A stretch of DNA of 64,000 nucleotides from Hevea brasiliensis (taxonomy: Eukaryota > Streptophyta > Magnoliopsida > Malpighiales > Euphorbiaceae), in the NCBI RefSeq assembly GCF_030052815.1, contig NC_079505.1, forward strand, positions 27,544,843-27,608,842, given 5' to 3'. The position numbers were made by a program, and so were the translations under genes. Positions 11,110-23,496 of this stretch are shown piece by piece; positions within the stretch are counted from its first letter, which is position 1; each line of letters starts with the position of its first letter. Below the pieces are notes generated by a model. The model worked only from the letters and a program-made list of their open reading frames with translations, did not search any database and was not told the DNA's origin.

Positions 11110-14100
11110 TGTAACACCCTCCCTGTAGCAACTCCATACATTATATTGTTTCAGTGACCAGTGTCGGTCCAAATAGTTAAAACGTCCGAAAAAAATATTT
11201 AAACTAAAGTTAGGAACTATAATTAACTCAAATATTAATAATAAAAATTTAGAAAAAATTTTAGAAATAAAATACAACCAAGTTAAATGAGCCGGTGCCC
11301 TAGCGATGGGTAACCCAGTGGGAAGTTGTAGTTCTCGCAACTAGGAGCCCTAGACCCAGGGAAAAATTCATAAAATAATTTTTGGGACTCCAGAGAAGGG
11401 TCATTGAGGTTTCTATGGCATTAGAATGCCAAGAAAATGCTTAAAAAAATTTTTCAATCGGTATAGACAATTTTAGTCTGTTAAGCCAAACGGAGGGCAT
11501 TTTGGTCATTTTGCCTTTAGAGGTGATTTTTGGCCGACTTATCCAGTTAAGTAAATAATTATCATGACACAAAATGTGAGTGAATATTGCTAAAAATTAA
11601 ATTGTAAATGAGTAGAAAAGAAAAAAGAAATGAAAGTAAATAGGATTTATTGCATATGCATGATGCAATTAAGAAAAGCCCAACCAATCAAAATGCAATA
11701 AGCTTTATTAAATCAATTAAAAGAGATAAAACTTAAGGAAAACAAATCAAATTTCTTATCCTCCTTCAGCTGGCTGAACCACACTCTCACCTCCACCATT
11801 GTTGTCCCTTCAACCAAGCTTCCTTTCCCACCTTAAACCCCCTCAAAACCCTAACTTGCCTTCATTAAAAATTATCCCTACCACTAGAGCAAGCCTTGGG
11901 CAGCAATTTGAAAAGAAGAAAGTGAAGTTTTTAAGTCTTGGAAAGTGACTAAGTGAAGGTTAGTGCCACTTTTGTTTAATTTTTCTCTTATATTCTTTGT
12001 TACAACATTAATCTAAACTAGAAAATATGAAAATGGAACAAATTAAAATTGTGGAGTTAAGGTTTGGGAGAAACCTTGGGTTTGCTCATGTGTTGGTGAA
12101 TGAAAGTTTGAATGGTCAATTAGTGACCATTTGGCTGTGTATGATGAAGAAATTAAGTGAGTTGTGGCTTGGTATTTGAATTTGGGTGAGCTGCCTTAGC
12201 TGCCTTACAGGTCTATATGTGAGTCCAGTAGATTTGGGCAGCCATAAATGGAGTTGTAGAGGTTCAATTGGGTCAAGGCCAATTGGACATGAAACTAGAC
12301 ACATAATGGCACAACTTTGGTATAGAAACCCTGCCCAAAAAATCAAACCAAGTTGACCTAAAAATTGCCCTAATCCGGGTGACTTGCATTCTGCCTGGGC
12401 AAAATGACCAAATAAATAGTGTCTATTCATTTGGTCATAACTCAGTGTAGAAAGGTCTAATTGACCTGAGCTTTTACCAGCATAAAGCTGAGATAAAGAC
12501 CTACAACTTTTATGAAGAAACCTAACCCAAAATTTGACCATAACATATTTTAAAGTGACCTGCAGTCACTACACAAAATACTATAGATTTGGTCAGTCCA
12601 GAAAATCTGGAAAGTTTACAATCCGGCTAGTTATGGTGTTTAGGCCATAACTTGAGCTACAAATTTCTAAATGGAGTCATTCAAAAAAAGAAATGTAACT
12701 AGACACAATAAGGAATAGCTTTCATGAAGACAACTTTGCCAAATTCTTACTGTAAAAATGACCAATGGAACAGTAAACACAAGGCTTGAAATCTGAAAAT
12801 TTTGAACAACTAACACTAAGCTTAGAAATGGTATTGGCAACCAATACCAACAACTTTAGAATGCAAAATGTGGTATGTTGGGAGTATTAGAACCAATGTA
12901 CCTATTTTCTATGCAAAAATCAACATTTTAGTTGACTAATGAAATGAATAGTAACACCTAAACTTAAATTTCAAGAATTGTAAACTTTAAAAGTGTAACA
13001 TGCCCTAGTACACCTAGCAAGATTGGTTTGGATAGGTTGGCATGCCAATAGGGTTCAATTAGCAGTACTGCACATGACATTATGTCATTCTGTTATTTTA
13101 TGGCTTTTAGCCATTCTGACATTGTGTTGATACTTGGCCTTGTGCCTAATGTTATTACAGCTTATTAGTTGTTCTGTTGCACACTGAGAGATGCATATGT
13201 GACCGATGGTGTAACGGCCAGAAGTACTAGATACCCAGTGCTAGTTTACCCGTTTATCCAGTCCAGTCATCCAGTATAGGTTACTTGAGCAACCAAAAAT
13301 GAAAGTGGATAAATTTAATGAAATTATGAATCTAACAAGTACAAAATAAATAAGATTACCAATAATGATCAAAAAATTATCTGCATAAGACATCAGGACA
13401 TGCACTGCATATTTATTTTTTGTTATTTCTTTTTATTTTATTATTGGCACCACTAAGCATTATTGCTAAGCGCGTTGCTTTTTGCCACACGTAGGTTCTG
13501 GAGAGACCGACCGAGAGCCCAGTAGGCCACAGACTGGGTGAGATCTTCTACAGCTCTGCATAGTGTCTGTGTCACCTCACCATCATCAGTGCATTGGTAG
13601 GACACTAGGTTTTAATTTGGTATTTTATAATAAACTTTTATTTTCTCATGTGTAATTAAGACTTATGTAATATATTTTAGTATTTATGTAAATTATGAAA
13701 ATTGTGTTTATGAATGAACAAGTGAATATTTATTTATGACTTTTATATGAATTTCATATGAAATGAATGAATGAGAAATGAGAGTATATTTGAGAAATAT
13801 TGAGATTTTGTTGATGAAATAGAGTTTGGGATTAATTGAAAATTTTGGACGTGTTTTTCACAGGTTCCGAAGAACTGTTTTATCCATTTTTAGCTGGCAT
13901 TCTGCTAGATTTTCTATAAAATTTGCGGAACCTCAAATAAATTATAATTTCAATAAATGACTTAAATGAATTATATTTCACAAATTGTACTTCATAACTA
14001 TGATAAAAATAAATTAAGGAAGAATAAAACGATTGAGATGAAATAGGGTGTTCCGATACACTGTGTGACATATCTTACTCGGCTACACTGTAGATGGGTA

Positions 14101-14112
14101 AGGGGTGTCACA
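11110..14112 (+). repeat. G1 3' LTR
   Basis: 3003 bp, TGTAACACC to GGTGTCACA, without the S1 insertion, so it serves as the reference for the 5' copy. It contains the three repeat modules (about 12290-12345, 12435-12520, 12640-12740) and the stem-loop (13454-13468, one arm now shortened by a base). No gene. Confidence 0.94.
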
Positions 14113-15166
14113 GGTGCACAACTAATAACTTTAAAACTTAAGGTAAAACACAATTTGTAAAAGCATAATAAATCACATTTTCCTTAAGCATGAAAACTTC
14201 ACAATAGTTCTCAGTGCATAAGAGCCATTTATTAGAATAACATTTCAAAAGAGAAATCACACTTCATAAATCACAATTCACAAAGCATTAGTGTTGCCAA
14301 CATCAACACACAGTTTAGGCCATGACACAAAATTTTACGATCAGTGCCGTGTTGTACACCACGACAAAGCAATCTCAACCTCACTAACCATTATTAATGA
14401 GGGAAGGGCTAGCTAGCTAATGAGTACTCATGTAGTCTTACCCCACTAACTGTTAGTAATGGGAGACATAATCAATATCAATTATCAACCCCAAGTAGCC
14501 GTTACTACTGGAGAGTTCCGAAAGGGACTGTCATGCTAACTGTGGTTTTAAAACAGTTTCCAAAAATTTCCCACTCAACAATCATATTTAGAAACTAATA
14601 AACACATTTAAATTCATCATAATATCCATATAAAGGTGGCAACACCCAAATTTATTAAATGCAAGAGAAAAATCATATTTCAGTCAAAGTAAACTTGTTT
14701 AAAGCAAACTTATTCAATTTAACACATTCCAAGCAATTTATAAGTTTAAAAATGAAGAAAAGGTTAGTTGTGCACAAACCTTCAATGCTCTCCTTTCTCT
14801 TTATTCACTATTCCTTATCTATCCCAACCTCTTTCTCTACTGCAAATACACAAGTAGAATGTCTCAATATTCATCTCAATTGCTACCAAGAACTCATTAC
14901 ATGAATGTCTAAGGCATCCCAAATTAGCTTTGTAAATTTTAGAGAGTTTTAGTTTTGGATAACTTGGTACCCCACTCTTTGAACCCAATTTTTACCTAGT
15001 TTCGATCATAATTTGGTGAGGTATTCTTCATGAAAATTATTCATCTAGGTCTTTATTTTCCTTTTTGAATTGCGTAATTCGGAGTTGTGTAGCTCAAGTT
15101 ATGACCAAAACACAGTTACTGTTTACGTCACTGTTCATCCTGCAGATTTAGTTCTAGCAGATTTAT

Positions 15167-15535
15167 CGATCCGATTTCATTCAGCAATTTGATCAAGATA
15201 AGTCCATAATTTGGTCTAATATTCTCCATACAAAATGTTCTACTATGTCTTAGGTTTTCATCGATTCAAGAATCGCCTAAATTAGAGTTTTCTAGAGAGA
15301 GTTATGGCCATGCAAAGTTTACTGTTCATAAGGTAAATCTATAGATTTCCAGATTTCTGCAAATTCTGTTATTCAATTTTACTTAGTAGTTTGATTGGGT
15401 TAAGTCCATAATTTGCCTCAAGTTCCCCATATAAAATATACTACTATGTCTTAGGTTTCCATCAGTTCAGGAATCGCCTAAATCGGAGTTTTCTAGAGAG
15501 AGTTATGGCCATGCAAAATTTACTGTTCATATGGT
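15167..15535. repeat. Two direct repeats inside the G2 LTR
   Basis: Units at about 15167-15330 and 15352-15535 share the blocks AAGTCCATAATTTG, TACTATGTCTTAGGTTT and GAGTTTTCTAGAGAGAG, then TTACTGTTCAT. They are a local duplication of the ~200-bp module found in all the gypsy LTR families here. Confidence 0.8.
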
Positions 15536-16549
15536 CAAATTCTACAGGTTTCAGAATTTTGTCTCTAAGTTCAAGGCTCATTTCAGATAGCTGAAGGTCA
15601 TTTTTGGGGCAGGATATCTTTACGAAAATTCTAGCCCTATGTCTTAAGTTTCATTTCCAATTAGTTTCACACCAATTGGAGTTGTGTAGCTTAAGTTATG
15701 GGCTTCCAAACACACTGAATTCAATGTGCAAAATTCTGCACTAAGTTCAAGTTTTCATTTCTTCAATTACTTCCATTATCCAACTTCAATTCACATTTAA
15801 TTCACCCAAAATGACTCTAATTTAGCATTGACACATCAATGGCAATTCCTAGCACAAACCCCACAATTTTCAAACTCCAAAGTTTGTAATTTTCCCTAAT
15901 CCTACCATTTCATTACTTTCATTTATCAACCCAATGTCAATTCAAACTAAATAAACCTCAAATGATCATAATTTAATACTACACATACCAATTTCACTCT
16001 CTAGCACCAAAACCCAATTTTCCCATGAACCCTAATCTTCCACAATTCAATTTATGCAATGCCATGAAATCTTACTACTCCCAATCATGCATACTACCTC
16101 AATTTAACTTAGATTTATCATCAATTTAACTAAAATACATCAAAATCCTAATTTTTCCTAAGTTGGCCAAATCCCTAGTTTAGGTTCCATGCATGTTTCC
16201 TTTCAATTTCTCATGAAATTTCATCATAAGTTAACTTCGTTCAAGGCTTATACAACTAATCTAACCTGAAAAGAAACTTACCTCAAGTGATTTCTTTCCA
16301 AATTCAATTTTTCTTCTAATTTCTTTTGCTCTACTTCCTCCAATGCCTCAATCAAAGTTCTCTTTGATATTTTCTTTTAGTGGGTTATAGGATTTATGAA
16401 GGAAATTTAAGAGAATTAAAACTTGGGAGGGGAAATCAATGAGGGGAAGAAGTGGAAGAAGAAAAGAAAAAGAGAGAGAGAGGAAGAGAGAGGAGTGGGT
16501 GGTGGCACACCTTATGAAAAAATAAAAATGAAGAAGACATTTGAATTCT

Positions 16550-16555
<6 letters not shown>

Positions 16556-16620
<65 letters not shown>
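16556..16620. repeat. (TA)n microsatellite
   Basis: Uninterrupted TA dinucleotide tract of 65 bases inside the G2 LTR. Confidence 0.97.
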
Positions 16621-16622
<2 letters not shown>

Positions 16623-17148
16623 CCCCAAAATTAGTTTATTAAAATTATAAATTTTAATTGTGTCATAAGGATAATTAAACTTAAATTTTTATTCCCTTCT
16701 TTTTTTTTTACATTTACACTTAATTTTTCCTTTTAATTAAATAATTAAATTTAATTATCAAAAGCCCATAAGTCCTTCATTTTAATTTTGTCATAATAGA
16801 AATGAAAGTTTAAGTTTTTATTTCTTAAATTTTCCCTTACATATTTTTACTTGAATTTTTCTTCAATTTTTCCCCCATAATTCAATTCATTAATTTTATT
16901 TAATTTAATTAATATTTCGAACAAAAGTCAACTCTTGAGGTGAATTGATCAAAATGCCCCTTATCGGGTCATAATCCCTCTTTTTCAATATACCTGGTGA
17001 ATCCTTATATTTTTGGGTCACTTGAATTTTTATTGTGTCTATCTCAATTACTTTTCTATTTATTTTTGGTCCTCAAGGTGTCTTTAAATAGTATTAGTCA
17101 TGGACCAAAAATGGTACTATTCATAACTCGGAGGTTCGGGGTGTTACA

Positions 17149-20100
17149 TTAATTACATAAATTCATAAATTACATTACAATACTATAACTAAGCATTTTA
17201 TACAAAATACAAAAGATTATCTATCTGGGCCCTATCTACATGCATTGTTGAAGAGGTAACAACCTTATACACTTCTGACATTTCTGCAGATCCAGACTTC
17301 AAAATCTCAGTCTAATATCCACTGGCTTTGGCCTTCAGTACCTGCGCGAAGGAAACAAATCTATCGCGCTAAGTATTTCTGCTTAGTGGTGCAATAATAT
17401 AACAAAAAAAATAATATATACAAATAATAAAAAAAAAAGAAATGGATCATAATTTGGTCAACTATCCTTTGTTCTAATTTATTCCTCTTCGGTAGTGTTT
17501 AATTCTTAAATTCATGGTACCATCCCTAAAAATTCCAAGAAATTAAGTTATATCTCTATTGCAAATCTTTTTATCATTTCTCTCAATACTTTCTAGGTTA
17601 TCGCAGATTATTTCAAAACAATTAAATTTTAATATCATTCTAATTCATTTTAATTCTTTATACTAAATAACTAATCTAATTTATTTTAAATATTCTTACT
17701 CTTTTATTTAATTGCTAATATTTTCAGTTGCTATTATTCTTAACTCATTTCAATACATTTTACTGCCCAAGTAACCTATGATAGGCTAACTAAACTGGAT
17801 AACGGGTCATTGGCACTGGACACCGCGGTGCCTCGGGCCATCATACCATGGGACGCGGAACGTCAACCACGTATGCAGTCAGAATGGCTAAAAAGCCATG
17901 ATAACACATAATCGGGCATAAAAGGCATGAGTGCAGGTATAAAGCAATGAATACCGGCATAAAGCCATGAATACAAGTATAAAGTCTTTCACAGTACTGA
18001 TAAAACAATACCCTATTGGCATGCCAATCTATCCAATCTAATACACATGTCTAGGCGATACATAGGCACATAGTACCATTAAGTGTTCATAAGTTTCATT
18101 ATTTCATTATAGGTTCTAATTATAGTTTCTAGCATTTTAATCTTTTTCATAATGGAAATATAAATCTCTAAGTCTAATATTTACATAATTTATGCATTCA
18201 TCGTAATTTATATATTCATTATGTTATCCATAATGATCACAATTCAAAACAATGGTTCACATGTACCATTGTATTGAAAACATTTTTTCTTTCTCATTTA
18301 TACATTCGAAAATCTTCTTATGTAATTACAAATTTTATATTTCAAGTTGAACTACTAATATTTTATGAATTCTATTTGTGATGGGCATATAAGCCCTAAC
18401 TACTTATTCACATCAATTAGGTGACTTACTTTTCATGTTTAAAGCAATCTATGAATATTTCATGGATTTCAAATTTATGGCCTTAATTTCCCTCTAACAA
18501 TTTTGACTAAGATGCATAGTCCATATTTGTTATACAATTATAAGCATTTAAGCTTAGAATTGGTTCTAGGTCTTCATCTTAATTTGCTAATCATTTTGAT
18601 TACTATTCACCTTACTAGTCAACCAAAATATGGACTTTTTCATACTTAATGGATATGTTAATTCTAATTACACCAAGGTCCCACATTTTGAGTTTTACAT
18701 TTGTTAGTATTAATTGCCAATTGCAATTTAAAGTCCCCTAGATGCATTTCTAAATTTTCAGTTTTGATTACCTAAGTTTACTGTTTCATTGGACAATTCT
18801 ACAGTGGAAACTGGGCTAACTTTTCTTCATCAAAGTTGTTCCTTATTGTGTTTTCTTTAATTCCCTTTTTGAATCACTCCAATTGGAGTTTTACAACTCA
18901 AGTTATGGCCTAAATACTATAACTGGCCGGATAGTGCAGTACCCAAAATTTCTGGGCAGAATCCATTCTGGCAGTTTTGGTGTCCTAAGTTTGGTGGGCA
19001 ATTTCATTAAGTTCTGGTCAAACTTTGGAGTTGCATCCTTCATAAAAGTTGTCCTAAATTGTCTAAGCTTTCCATTGATATAAATATTAGGTCAATTGGA
19101 CATTTCTACAGTGAGTTATGACCAAATGAATGAACACTGTTCATTTGGTCATTTTGCCTAGGTAGAATGTGTGTTACCCGGATTTGGTCAATTTTTAAGG
19201 CATCCTAAGTTTGATTTCTGGACAGGGTTCCTTCATCAAAGTTGTGCTATTATGTGTCTAATTTCATATCCAATTGGCTTTGCACCAATTAAAACTACAC
19301 AACCCAAGTTATAGCTGCCCAAACATTCTGGATTCACATCCAGACCTGCAGGGCACTCAAGGCAGCACACCCTAGCTCAAATCCAAAGCTACAATTCACT
19401 TCAATTCCTCATTATACTCAGCCAAATGGTCACTAAATGACCATTAAAACTTCCATTTACCAACACATGAGCAAAACCCTAGGTTTTTCCCAAACCCTAA
19501 CTCCACAACTTCAATTTGTTTAAATAATTTACATGCAAGTGTTCTAATCATCAAACCATATTCTATGGCATCAATATACACTTATAATTCACTTGAATCA
19601 TGGAAACCTTATAGAACCTTAGGGCTACTGAAAATTTAAAGGGACTTTAACATGCCTATTTTTCTTCTAATTTCACATTTTCTAGCTTAAATTGATGTTG
19701 TAACAAGGAATATAAGAGGGAAAAAAAAAAAAAAAAGTAGCACTAACCTCTTGAGTGCAGAATTTTTCTAAGCTCTAACTTCACCTTTTCCTCTCCAAAT
19801 TGCTGCCCAAAGCTTCTTTAAGGTGTAGGAAACATTTTTAGTGAAGGGGTCCTAGGGTTATGAGGTGAGATTGGCTAGGAAATCAAGCTCATTTGGAGCT
19901 TTAATGGTGGAAAGGAGAGTGTGAAGTGGGTTTCACCGTGAAAGAAGGAAGATGAAGTCTGATTTTTCTTCTTTCATTTCTACCCATTTACTCATTTTAA
20001 GTAGTTTAAGACATGTGTCACAATGTGATTGGGTGAGAGCATTTTAATGACATCATGTGATGTCATAATTCCCAATTTTCTTCATTTTCTTTCTTTTTCT

Positions 20101-20604
20101 TTTCTACTCATTTACAATTAAATTTTTAGCAATATTTATTCACATTTTATGTCATAATAATTATTTATTTAACTAGGCAAGTCGGTCAAAAATCATCTCT
20201 GAAGACGAAATGACCAAAATGTCTTCCGTTTGGCTTATTGAGCCAAAATAGTTTGTACCGATCGAAAAATTTTTCTAAGCCTTTTCTTGGCATTTTAATG
20301 CCATCGAAACCTCAATGGTTCTCTAGAGTCCCAAAAATTATTTCATGAATTTTCTCTCGGGTTTAGGGCTCCTAGCTGTGAGGACCGCAACTTCCCACTG
20401 GGTTACCCATCGCTAGAGCACCGGCTCATTTAACTTTGTTGTATTTATTTCTAAAATTTTTCCTAAATTTTTCTTATTATTATTTGAGTTATTTATGACT
20501 CCTTACTCTAGTCTAAATATTTTTCCAAATGTTCTAGTTGTCTGAACCGACACCGGTCACCGGAACAGTAGAATATACAAAATTGCTACAGTGAGGGTGC
20601 TACA
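17149..20604 (-). mobile_element. L1: gypsy LTR piece, minus strand
   Basis: LTR resembling the G5 LTR (60-63.7 kb) and, at its inner end, the G1 LTR start. It ends GGGTGCTACA at 20604, with the motif CACCGGTCACCGGAACAG just before. The stem-loop is at 17370-17385 and the modules at about 18828-18915, 19035-19110 and 19235-19320. Its outer ~450 bases are missing at 17149 because G2 is inserted there, so that part should lie left of the window. No genes; the 18883 open frame is LTR sequence. An A tract lies near 19722-19736. Confidence 0.75.
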
Positions 20605-23496
20605 TAATACCTTACGCAATACTACTAAAATAATACCCTATTGGCATGTCAATCTATCCAATTTGACACACATGTCTAGGTGATAGATAAGCATATAGTA
20701 CCATTAAGTGTTCATAAGTTTCATTATTTCATTATAGGTTCTAATTATAATTTCTAGCATTTTAATCTTTTTCATAATAGAAACATAAATCTCTAAGTCT
20801 AATATCTACATAATTTATGCATTCATCGTAATTTATATATTTATTATGTTATCCATAATGATCACAATTCAAAACAATGGTTCTCATGTACCATTATACT
20901 CAAAATATTTTTCCCTTCTACAATAATGAGAACTCATGTCTTATTCATATATTAATATGGTTCATTTATTCATTACACTATTTATATAATTTGTCATTTG
21001 AAATTCAAGAAATGTTTTTGCTTACTAAGTATTTATGATTACTCTTAATTTCACTCATGTACCATTCAGTGTCAATAGGTTTTATTTTATTTCCTAGTGG
21101 GAATACAATGTCTAAATTCATTTTTATCTAATGCATATGTTCATAAATTTCATTTGTATAGTTCATTTATAATTTCATCTCTAATCTATCACACCAATTC
21201 ACATGTACCTAGGTTTAAACAAATTTTCATTTTTATTCAATAAAAAGGGAAAGTCCCCAAATATTATTTACACATCATTTATACCTTCAATATTTCATTG
21301 ATAGTAATTTACAATTCACATTTCAAATTATATCAACTATTTCTCCTAAGTTCTATTTGTGATGAGCCTATAAATCCCACCAAACTAATCACATGATTTA
21401 AACAAACCTTAAATCATTTAAGTGACGTATCATTAGCAATTTAAGTTTTGGTCCTTTGCATTCATTTCATTGAGGTTACTATTCACTTAACTATTCCTAC
21501 ACAAAAGTTGACTTTTTAATACATAATAGATTTGTTGAACCTAAGTTCACCAAGATACCACATTTTGCATTTTGTTTTTATTGGCATTGATTTCCAATAC
21601 CATTTCAAAGCTTATTTTATATTATTCAATATTTTCAAATTTCATACCTTAAGTTTTCTATTCCATTGGTCATTATTACAGTGGAAATTTGACAAAATTC
21701 TCTTCATCAAAGTTGTTCCTTTATGTGTCTTCTTTAATTTCCCTTTTGAATCACTCCAATTGGAGTTCTGTAGCTCAAGTTATGGTCAATTTACCATAAC
21801 TGGCCAGATTGGTCATTACCCAGATTTTCTAGGCAAATTTGATTCTGCCAAATTTGGTGTCCTAATTTGGAGTAGCAATTTGAATTGGTTAGGTTCAGAA
21901 TTTGAGTTTGTGTTCTTCATGAAAGTTGTTCTAAATTGTCTAATCTTTCCATTGATATAAAATTCAGGTCAATTGGATAGTTTTACACTGAGTTATGGCC
22001 AAATGAACTAACACTGTTCATTTGGTCACTTTTACCAGGTCTAGAATTGGTTACCTGGATTTGGCCAATTTTTAGGGTATCATAAGTTTGTTTTCTGGGC
22101 AAGATTTCTTCATCAAAGTTGTGCCATTATGTGTCTAGTTTCATGTCGAATTAGTCTTGCACCAATTGAACCTACACCACTCAAGTTACAGTGGCCCAAA
22201 CATGTTGGACTCACATCTAGCCCTGCAGGTCACCTAAGGTAGCATACCTAACCTCAATTCCATTGGCACAAATCACTTTAATTCCTCATCAAATATAGCC
22301 AAATGGTCACTAATTGACTATTAGGACTTCACCAAAACATGAGCAAAACCCAAATTTTGCCCTAAACCCTAACTCCAAAATTCCAATTCATGGCATACAC
22401 ACACCAAACTGATACCAATCACTTTATCCATCATCTATACTCATCAATAACATAAATAACCACTTAATTTTAGTAAAAACCAACAATTCTCAAACTTTTT
22501 CATGGCTACCAACATTTAGAGGTTCCATTTACTCATGGTTTTCTTTTGATTTCATGCAATTTCTACTTGATTTAGCATGCTTACAAAGATTAAAGAAGGA
22601 AGAAAACTTGTTTTATGCACTAACCTTATGTGAGTAGAATTTTTCCAAGCTTAAACTTCACTTTCTCTTCAATTCTTGATAGCCAAACACTTCCTCAAGA
22701 GGTGCAAACAAGTTTTAATGAAGGGAGTCTAGGGTTTAGTGGTGGGAGACTAGGGTTTTAGAGCTTGAATTGTGTAACAATGGAGGAAAGAAAATGGGTG
22801 AGGGAGGGAGAGAATTATGGACGGCTGGCTGCTGGAAGAAGACCACATTTTCTGATTTTTTTTTCTTTAATTTTTGTCTCTTTTAATTATTTTAAGAAGG
22901 CTTGTTGAATGGTGATTGATTGGAGTGTTCTTAATAACATCATCTTATGTCAAAATTCAAGTTTTACTTCATTTTCTTTTCTTTTCTTTTCTACTCATTT
23001 TTAATTAAATTTTTAGCAATATTTATTCATATTTTATGTCATATAATTTATTTACTTAACTGGACAAGTTGGTCAAAAATCGTCTCTGAAGGCGAAATGA
23101 CCAAATGCCCTTCGTTTTGCTTAAAAGACTAAAATTGTCTGTACCGATTGAATAAATTTTCTAAGCATTTTCTTGGCATTCTAATGTCATCGAAACCTCA
23201 ATGACTCTTCTCTGGAGTCCCAAAAATTATTTTACGGGATTCCCCTAGGGTTTAGGGTTACTAGCTATGAAGACAACAATTTCCCGTTAGGGTCACCCAT
23301 CACCGGGGCACCGGCTCATTTAACTTTGTTGTATTTCATTTCTTAAATTTTTTCTAAATTTTTCCTTACCATTATTTGGGTTATTTATGACTCCTCACTC
23401 TAGTTTACATATAGTTCTAGTCATTCTAGCTGTCTGGATAGACATTGATCATCGGAACAGTTGAATGCACGGACTAGCTAAAATAAGGGTGTTACA
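20605..23496 (-). mobile_element. L2: second gypsy LTR piece, minus strand
   Basis: Repeats the layout of L1 from the L1 position near 17995 onward (shared block at 20630-20880 against 18005-18250) and ends GGGTGTTACA at 23496. Modules at about 21690-21790, 21920-22000 and 22105-22190. Its outer part is absent, so L1 may have inserted into it. The last seven bases TGTTACA also read as the start of the G4 LTR. The open frames at 21532 and 22947 are LTR sequence, not genes. Confidence 0.72.

Larger units (their letters stand above)
1172..14112 (+). mobile_element. G1: complete nested Ty3/gypsy chromovirus
   Basis: Full-length but decayed plus-strand LTR retrotransposon. The 5' LTR is 1172-6277 (about 3.0 kb once S1 is removed). 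The primer site is at 6283, gag-pol-chromodomain at 6405-11049, the purine tract just before 11110, and the 3' LTR is 11110-14112 (3003 bp). The ends are TG and CA, with GGTGC duplications. The order PR-RT-RH-IN and a C-terminal chromodomain place it in the plant chromoviruses, most like Tekay/Del by the wording of the chromodomain. The two LTRs differ by several bases per 100 by eye, so the insertion is not recent. Confidence 0.93.
14113..17148 (-). mobile_element. G2 5' LTR, 5'-terminal part (after G1)
   Basis: Continues the G2 LTR from 1171 and ends GGGGTGTTACA at 17148. The first five bases are the right GGTGC duplication of G1. With 666-1171 the LTR totals about 3.54 kb, close to the G3 LTRs. 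It holds direct repeats (15167-15330 / 15352-15535) and a TA microsatellite. The open frames at 14659 and 16423 are not genes. Confidence 0.86.

Noticed and set aside
12116..12541. 141-residue minus-strand open frame
   Set aside because: Antisense frame in the G1 3' LTR; the same stretch in the 5' LTR is split into shorter frames.
16423..16650. 75-residue open frame with a long Tyr-Ile run
   Set aside because: The run is the (TA)n microsatellite and the charged N-terminal part is GA-rich simple sequence; no domain.
21532..21960. 142-residue open frame in L2
   Set aside because: It lies wholly in LTR sequence, and equivalent positions in L1 and S4 are broken by stops; it only reflects the repeat modules.
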